64,000 nucleotides of DNA from NCBI GenBank assembly GCA_963971285.1, contig OZ020248.1, positions 13,578,001 through 13,642,000 on the forward strand, written 5' to 3'. Below the pieces are notes generated by a model. It saw only the letters and a program-made list of their open reading frames with translations. It did no database searches and was not told the origin of the DNA. A program made the translations under genes and the position numbers. How positions within the stretch are numbered: position 1 is the stretch's first letter; each line of letters opens with the position of its first letter. This DNA comes from Astropecten irregularis. Taxonomy: Eukaryota > Echinodermata > Asteroidea > Paxillosida > Astropectinidae. This document shows positions 1-9,000 of this stretch, one piece after another.

Positions 1-61
1 CTTTCCACCACCTCCACCTAGACCTAAGAATGCTACATTTGAAGATGAAGAGAAATCTAAG
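1..61 (+). CDS. GGA: GGA exon: VHS-GAT linker (left edge cut)
   Basis: Read in frame from base 2, it gives 20 residues of proline-rich linker ending EDEEKSK, then a GT donor at 62. The exon continues left of the window. Confidence 0.85.
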
Positions 62-3000
62 GTTTGTACACTTCCATTCACACTATCCTTTTTATATACT
101 TTAAGTGGTGTAAAATAGATAATGCATTCATTGTATGTGTAGCACCTTCATACAGCTACACATTACATAAAGGAGGCCAGTTAATTTAAAAATGACGTGG
201 TATAGAGATATTATTCTTCATGTTATTGGAAATGTGAGAAACTACAGTGTACCAAGGAATGCTATGACAGCAGTACAGTACTTGTTATGTTATCTAACCC
301 TATTACAGCTTCTGGCCAGACTACTTAAGAGCAAGCATCCCGAAGACCTACAGGCAGCCAATCGTCTCATCAAGAACATGGTCAAGGAGGATGAGAAGAA
401 GACAGAGAAAGTATCCAAGAGGATGAATGACTTGGAGAGTTGTAACAACAATGTCAAATTACTGACTGAGATGATGGAACACTACCAGCCTGGAGTGACA
501 AGTGAACAAGAGATGGAACTCATGAGGGTAATTTTATTAAGTTAAGCTGATGTGGCTATTATTGGGCTCTTCCCATGGTAACACAGAGCCTGAAATTAGA
601 ACCCAAAAGTGCCCGCACAAAATGTAATATCACATAGGTTTTGTTCTAGCTTTTTGATCTGCCAAAAAAGTTAGTTGGAACATTCAGTGTAAAATTTGTG
701 CACTGACTGCACTCTCCCTTCAGTGCATTTTTAACACTTGGATCAGAACAACCTTACAACAAGTTTCCCACATGTTTTCAACAAATTCATGCACAAATTT
801 TGACTAAGTTCATGTATTAGCACAGGCCGTAAACTCACCAGTCATAACTTTACATCATTAATATTCATGAACTTCACACATGTATATGAAATTGATGGAC
901 CTGCTTAAATGCAGACCATGTGAGTTTCTATCTGTCACTCGTATTGAGATTTTCGTCAAAAATTCCCATTGCATATGCAGTGTACCGCATGTGGGCAATT
1001 CCAGCGTAACGGACATGACAATTACACAGTTTTTGCCTTATTCAGAGGATCACAAAGTAGGATTGGCAATTTGCAAAAAATTTTAATTAGGCTTATCAGA
1101 CACATTTAACTATCAGTGACATATGTAGTAAATTTTATGTAATTTCATTGAACTGTTGTAGACCCCCAAAAGTGCCCTTCTTGTGACCGTAACGGACATG
1201 ACACCAAGTGGCATTTAGTGTCATGTCCGTTACGGCCACATTTTCTCTACAACTGTTCAATGAAATTACATAAAATTTACTACATATTTCACTGATAGTT
1301 AAATGTGTCTGATAAGCCTAATTAAACTTTTTTGCAAACTGCCAATCCTACTTTGTGATCCTCTGAATAAGGCAAAAACTGTGTAATTGTCATGTCCGTT
1401 ACGCTGGAATTGCCCATGTGCAGAATGCATTCCATGGTCCATGGTAAAATTCTCCTTAAGTCCAATTCTTGATACTCTTGTATACTGTGATTTTGACCTT
1501 TTACAGTAGTATGGAGGCATCTGAAATATTTGGCTGCGGCTTGATGATACACACAAGTCTATGGTGGCAGCTGCAGCCACTTCTCATAATTTGCATGCGA
1601 CTTTGACTACATAGGCAATGAAACAACATGCAGTGAATGCAAGGTTTAATCTTTGGAACTTGTGTACATGTACTTTTACAATGCAGCATTCTGCGGAAAA
1701 CATTCACTGTATCAAAGCTAACAATTCACTCTTTCTAATCATCTCAAAAACGCTTTTTGTCCAAAACACATAAATGTAACTTGTTACATATTCTGTATGT
1801 GTTGTGTTGCATATACCAATGTTTCTTTTCTTACCATACTTGGCATCAGATATTAATGTGGTCATTGTCTTTGGTGTTTTGATCTAGGAACTGTATATTT
1901 CTTGTGAGAAGATGCGACCAAATCTGTTCCGTTTAGCAAGTGATACAGATGAGAAAGACGACAGCATAGGTAAGTTCAACATAATGGTGGTTATATCTCT
2001 GAATGCTTCTAAACGTGTACTACATGTATACTGTACATAATTCATGTCCTTATATTGGAGGATTGGTACCAAATAAATAAGCCTCATACTGTTGCATAAA
2101 TACCTCTCACAAGCAGAAACATTTCTTTTATGCAGTGAGGAAGATTTAAAGGTACAGTACAGGATTGGTAACATATCCAAACAGAAATGTTGACAGATTT
2201 ACGTATAACTATCAGGGTATGAAGATACATACCGGTACCATCAAAATATTTCCGCCTGATCATGAAATGGTGTATTTTTCCTGAAATTAGTAAAACAAAG
2301 ACCAAAAACAGTTTTGATCTTGGGGTAAAGGTCACAAGCATTTTTTGGTGTTTTATCAGAAATATTGAGTCTGGTTTTCGATATTTTCTTGTGACTGAGA
2401 TGTCCGATTGAGCTCAAATTTTCAAATATTTCATGCACATATTGGATCAGACAAAGTGCGAGTGCTGTTCTCTGACCTTTACCAATCATGTATTATACCT
2501 TGAAAATGAATTGCCGACAATTTTAAATAGGTGTCCAGCAGCACAGTGTTGTACATGCAATTGTGGTTTATCAGAACTTATCTGGTTTTGCCTCCCTGCA
2601 GCGGATGTCTTACAAACTAACGATGCGGTTGTCAAGGTGATGGAGGTCTATAAAGATAAGATTGGCTTGGAGAGTCTTGATGAGAAGTCGAGTTCATCGG
2701 TCAATAGTACACCCTCTGCACCTTCCTTTAGAACGCAACATCAAGAAGGTGCGTTTCAAACTCTGTAATATCTTTGCAGTAAGGTGGTGTTGAAGACACA
2801 AAAGATTTTGTGTCTTTAAAGGTAGTATCATACTTTGGTAAGAGACCAAAACAGAAATACAGGTATTCACAGATTTACGTATAACTTTCAGGGTATGAAG
2901 ATGATACTAGTAGAAACCTACTGTTTTCGCCTGAAATTGTGTAGCGGTATATATCCAGAAATTAGTAAAACAACGACCGAAAATCTTTTTGGTCTTTTAA

Positions 3001-6000
3001 AAGATCATAAATAAAAGAGAAAAGACGTAAGAAATACTGTGGCCGTTTTTCACTGTTTTCTCAAAAAGTGGGCAACGTATGGGACTGAAATTTTCACAGA
3101 TTACTTTTACTGTATCTTCCTTTATATTTTTGCCCATGAATCTGTATTTCTTTGATAAAAACCAAAGTATGATACTACCTTTAAATTTAGAGTCTCTTTC
3201 ACAGGGATGTGAGTGGGCAGCCTAAAGAAAATCTGAAAACACCAAGGAAAAAGCTGAAAGTTCCTAAACTTTTGTACAGAGCAGGTGTACAAAAAAGCTG
3301 AAATTCTGAGTTAAAATCTGAAAAAAATATATTGGAATTCAGATTTAAATATGAAGTTTCACATCCCTGCTTTCAGTGGAATATATGGATGTTTATTGTC
3401 ATCTGAAATAGTAGACATGCTTGACTTAAAAATGTTTTGCACTATTTTACAACTTTGATGTTGTAATTGTGTAATTTTGGCACAGACTAATGAATGTCAG
3501 TCTGTGGTAAATTTTCTAGAAACTACTGAATATATTTAATCATCAAATAACCACAAGGGAAACTGACTGGATAAATTTTTAAGTCATTTTAAAGTGAACA
3601 AAATATTGACTGAAGTAAGATTTGAACCAGCGACCTCTGAAATACCGTACTGGCACTCTTAACTGAGCTATGCAGCCCTAATTCTGCGTGTATCTTCAAT
3701 GATTATTGGGATACTGTATACGGGTATGTGAGTGGTTTCATGGCTTCTGACTGCCAAATGAACAAAGATAATTGACTATTAGGGACACCACCAACATAGG
3801 GCTTGGTAGCTCAGTTGGTAAGAGTGCCAGTAAGAGTGCTGGTTCGAATCACACTGTAGTAAATGTTTCTTTGTTCACTTTTCAATGTTTTTGATGAATA
3901 TGTTCACATATGGTAGATGTTAACCGCATCTACCAAATTAATTAATGCAGTCAATTTCTGTTGGTAGGTTTTCCCATGTAATAAATGATCAAAGATGAGA
4001 CCAAGTATTAGCAAGGAAGTACGTGTACACAGGATTATATACCGAACTGAATAAGAAGAGTTTACAGTGATTGACATTTCCATGGCTTATACTTGATTTC
4101 ATTGCCCAGATTCATTACTTGATCTTACTGGTTTGGATACATCGTCTGTTCCTGTGAGTAATACCAATGATGGGTTAATGCCATCATTTCCTCCATCGTC
4201 ACCGCAAACGACAACTCAGCCTTCGGACTCTCAACTTCTACAAGATCAACTCTCCTCACTTGGTAATTTATTTAGACCAGGCCCAATTTCATGGAATCTG
4301 TTACGGCCTATTTTTGTGCTTACGGGCACTGCTACACATGAAATCTATTTCATGGAATCCATAAGCAAGACTTTCGGAGCTTAATCGGTTAGCGAAGAAT
4401 TTCTGCTAACCTTTATTTTTTTCTGCTAACGTGCTGTCATGTGCATTCTGCAGAAAGTCCTTGCTTAGCATAGGGAGAAATAAAACTGTCCTGTGAAATA
4501 CGATAACCGTAAGCAAAGACTTTTTGCTTACGATAATGGATTCCATGAAATTGGGAGCAGTTGTCAGTGGTAGAAAGCTTGAAGGAATGAGTGAATATCT
4601 GGAGACTTTTTAGTTTCATTTCAGCTTGAATCATAATGCTTCTATCATGTGATCTTTCAATCAAATTGCCATCATTTAAAAAAAGTTACCAATAGCCACA
4701 TTCCCTTCACAGTAACTATGCTTATTGATATATATTTTTAATGATTTTCCAATGATTAATTGTGGTACCCGCTGAGATATTTGAGTCAACTTAATACCCT
4801 GCTGATCCCAGCTAGCTTAGTGGTCTAGTGGCATGGGATCTGCACTAGTAAGCAGGATGTCGTCTCGTGGGTTCGAATCCCACCTGAGCTAGCGCATGAT
4901 TTTTATTTTCATGTGTACTCAGAAAACACTGAGTACGCAGTACTGATATACGTCTATGAAGGGCAAGCCTAATTTGCATAACAACTATATTGTTATTAAT
5001 GAGACTCAAATCGAGTGACTATACATTCCTTTTTACTTAGGGGTTAATTTAGAATGTGTTTTACTGCCAGAATTCAATAGATGCAATACATGTTCTTGTA
5101 TGTTAATGCATGTCCACTTCATATTATCTTTACAAGTAATAAACTGCTACAAACTGCTCACTAGCCAAAATCATGACCTGAAATGTATACGATGCTTAGA
5201 ATTAGGAGGGGCTGACTTTTCGATCCTAGCAGGATCTTTCTTGAATGCTAAAATCTTTGAATTTGTCTGTTATATCTGCAGGAATCTCAAACAATACACC
5301 AATGCAACAGGTCTCGCAGCCAACACAAGGCTACACTAGAACCTCCATAACACAGAAAACCAGTCCTAGTGCCCTAGAGAGTATGCTTGGACCTGCTCCT
5401 ATGTCTACTTTACCTAATTACAACATCCATCAACAGCAAGTGAGTATTACACACTGGTACATGTAGCTCTATACTCAGTATTTGTGGAGACCGAGCACAA
5501 TAGGTTGAATAGGCCTGTGTCTCCACAGGGAAATTCTAAAGGAGTATAGGTCTTTGAAAAGGATTTCATGAAACTGATTGTTAGAATTAACTCAAAAAGG
5601 AGGAATTTCCCAGGTACATGTACATACTGACTTATCTGTCGCAAAAAGAAGTATTTTATATAAGGAATGTTCGCTAGACATTTCAACCCAGAGAGTGCCC
5701 ATTAATTGTACACAAGAACAAAGCCATGTCTCCACAAGGATACACATGTTGGTATATGTGTAACAAACACAACAAGTCCCAGTGCCCTAAAGAGTGTACC
5801 TGGACTAGCTACTACAGTCACATGTTCCTTATCAACTATCAATCAATTAATCAGTGGGAGCATGCATCTACCTCAAAGTGGCACTCCTTTGGTCTTCTGA
5901 TGGCCATCCCCCAGGCAGCCACGTAACCCATCCCTATCAACCATAACGTCAAACATTCATTTATTTTTGATCCATAGAGTCCATCTGTATTTGACCTTCA

Positions 6001-9000
6001 ACAACCAACAAACCCCCAGACAAGAATGGGAGCGCCCATCATGGCCATGCCCACAGCAGGGGGTGCAGCTGGCATGATGACCCGTCCCAGTCAGCCATTG
6101 GGCTCTACCATTCCACCAGTAGGTGTCAACAACCAAGCAGGGAATGCTAGACTACCGCAGTACAGCAGAACGGCCAGCGGGGGAGGGGCTGCTGCACAAA
6201 CGGCTCATTCACCGTTTGCCGATTTGGAGAGTCTCGGCAAGAGCATGGTTAAACAGCAAATCAATGGAGTTAAACAGCCTGTTGCTAGGTAACCAGATGG
6301 ATACAATTTGAATTTGAATGAATTCATTCATTTGAATGAATAGAAACCACAAATAATAATAATGACAATAATAGTAATAAATTGGTGTTCAAATTCTCCT
6401 GTATAATCCCCCATCAGAATGTGTGTAGCTTAAATGTAGTATTATACTTTGGTATCATACCGATACATACAGAAATCTTCACAGATTCACCTAGAACTTA
6501 CAGGGTACAAAGACGATGATGGTGGAAACATAACGTTAATTTTTTTCTACCTGAAACACTATTTATCCAGAAAAGAGTAAAAACCAAAGACCAACATCAG
6601 TTTTGATCTCAGGGAGAAAATACTGTGAGCTTTTTTCACTGTTTTTTTTTTTATAAAGTGGGCACTGAATGGGACTGGGAATTTCACAGATAACTGTGAC
6701 TGTATCTTCCTTAATATTTTTGCCCATGAATCTGCATTTCTTTTGCATTTCATTGGCAAAAACCAAAGTATGAAGTAACCTTTAAACAGTAAAAGGGGAT
6801 TGTACACAAATCATGTTTAGACCAAGTATATATAAGCCATTTCCACTTTCATTGTTTTTCATTGTTTTTTTTCATTCTTTTTCATTGTTGAAAATTTAAG
6901 CTGTTCCGGATTTTAGTGAAAACCTGTCATGCATGAAATTGTCTGATAATTGCTTAGTTTCCATAATTTTCTTTGCATTCCCAGCAGCCCACAGCAGCAA
7001 GTTGCACCTACCCAACCTACAGTACAACAGCAACCCACACTATCGCAGCTTAATAATCAATCACTACAAAATCAACAACCAACCAACATGCAGCCCATGA
7101 CGCAGCCCTCGACACAACCTGTGCTGCAACCAATGCAGGGATCAGCACAGCCTACCATACAGGGGGTAATGCAGCCTATGGCACAACCCACACCACAAGG
7201 GGTGATACAAGGAACGATACAGCCAAGCGGAGGGAGCCCGGGACCAACCACTGTTCTCTCTTTGGCTGACGTGTTTGTTCCCCTGGAGAAAGTTCAACCA
7301 GGTAAGAATCAATTGATAATCTTAAATGCTATTGATCAAACCATGGTAAATGTAACATAAGACTTGTACACGTCTGTGGTTTCCACAGCTAAGAACTACA
7401 CTTGTTTAGTCCTATCCTGTTACAATTACACATGTATATCTGCTGGAATGTACACATGTGTACATCTTGTAATCTTGTTTATACACACTTGTAAACTCAT
7501 TAACCCTAACCCCCTAGGGGTATTTTACTGAGAACCATCCTGAATCCTCCATAATCCTCCAATGGTCACACTTTAAAAACTGCGTTCATCCTGAATCCTC
7601 CACAATCCTCCAGTGATCTCACTTATACTCAAAATGAGAGGACCCTGAATCCTTCAAAATCCTTTGGTGGCCATACCTCAAAAAATGCGTTTATCCTGAA
7701 TCCTTGCAACTCCTCAAGTGGTCCTCACTTGAAAATGACATTATATCCTGAATCCTCCGAAATCCTCCAAAACACCAGAAGGATTTTGGAGGATTGAGGA
7801 GGGTAAGGGTTAAAGGTTTACTGTAATTGGGACAGGGGTAAAAGTGCTTTAAAGTTATTGCTTACTACATAATTAATGACTATATAAATGTATATGTTTA
7901 TGTAAGTGCTTCCTTTAGACTAAAAAGTTACAAAATCAGTACATGTATGCCCCGCCCCCCAAAAAAAGTCCCCCGTGGAACTGGTTCACGCAACAATAGC
8001 AAGTGACGTCACCTACAGAACTACATGTAGTATAGGCTCGCCATGTGTGGCATTCTGCTTGTGACGTAAGCAAGATTTTTCGTCGCGAACTGTGGGGTGT
8101 TAAATTATGGGCCATAAATACCTCCTTTTTCTATGGATACAATATTTTTTTAGCACAAACAATGATAGACAGGTTGAGTTTTATAACAATACAGATGTAT
8201 TTAACTTCATATGAAGTATGAAAAACAAAATACATCATTTTATGTTGCTTTGTGTCTATCATTGTTATATTTTCTATCTAATGGTATGTGTAATTTGTGT
8301 ATAAAAGGATACATCATCTCATTGACAAAAACAAGATAAATAGTGGGTTGATTTTGAAAACCATATGTATTAATTTATAGTTTGTAAAAGATTAAAGTAT
8401 CACTTAACTGACAAACTGATTGATCTTGCGTATGGTATAAAACAAAAATGGAGTCTCTTATTGTTTATGCTTCTAATATCTAAATAATTTGCCATTGTGT
8501 ACATAAAATAATATTTACCCGGAGATTGTTTAAAATACTTCAGAATGTCATTACAATTGATCTACTTTTTGAAATGTTTTGTGATGTTTTCATGTCTTTC
8601 AGGAACTGTTGCACCAGTCACGGCATATGAGAAAAACCTCATGAAGACAGTGTTTCACTTTGCAAAGAATGTTCCTAGACCTGATATAACTGTTCTTGTT
8701 GTCTCTACCATGAGTACCAGTCCATCCCCTGTCAAAAATGTAGTATTCCAGGCTGCTGTGCCAAAGGTACTTATATTCATTCATAGTCTTATCACTTCAT
8801 TTGACATAAGGGGAACAGATTTTGTGAAAAAGCTGTGTTGGGTGCTAGTGGTCTGGCGTTTCGTACTTAAGATTTTGTGGTCAATCTACCGATTGTGGGT
8901 TCAAATCCTGCCAAGGTTGTGGGTTCAAGTCCAGCCATGGGCTAGTGGTGCTTGCGTACTTGGGCAAGACACTTTGTCTCTTCACCCAGGAGTTAATGGG

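Noticed and set aside
4808-4890. tRNA-like gene with good A and B boxes and pairing acceptor arms
   Set aside because: The same head plus a shared non-tRNA tail recurs at 19,936, so it is the head of a SINE; I do not call a functional tRNA.
7498-7520. Interstitial telomere repeat (TTAACCCTAACCCC)
   Set aside because: Only about 1.5 units, and it is mirrored at the other end of a TTAA-flanked element, so it is a terminal inverted repeat.
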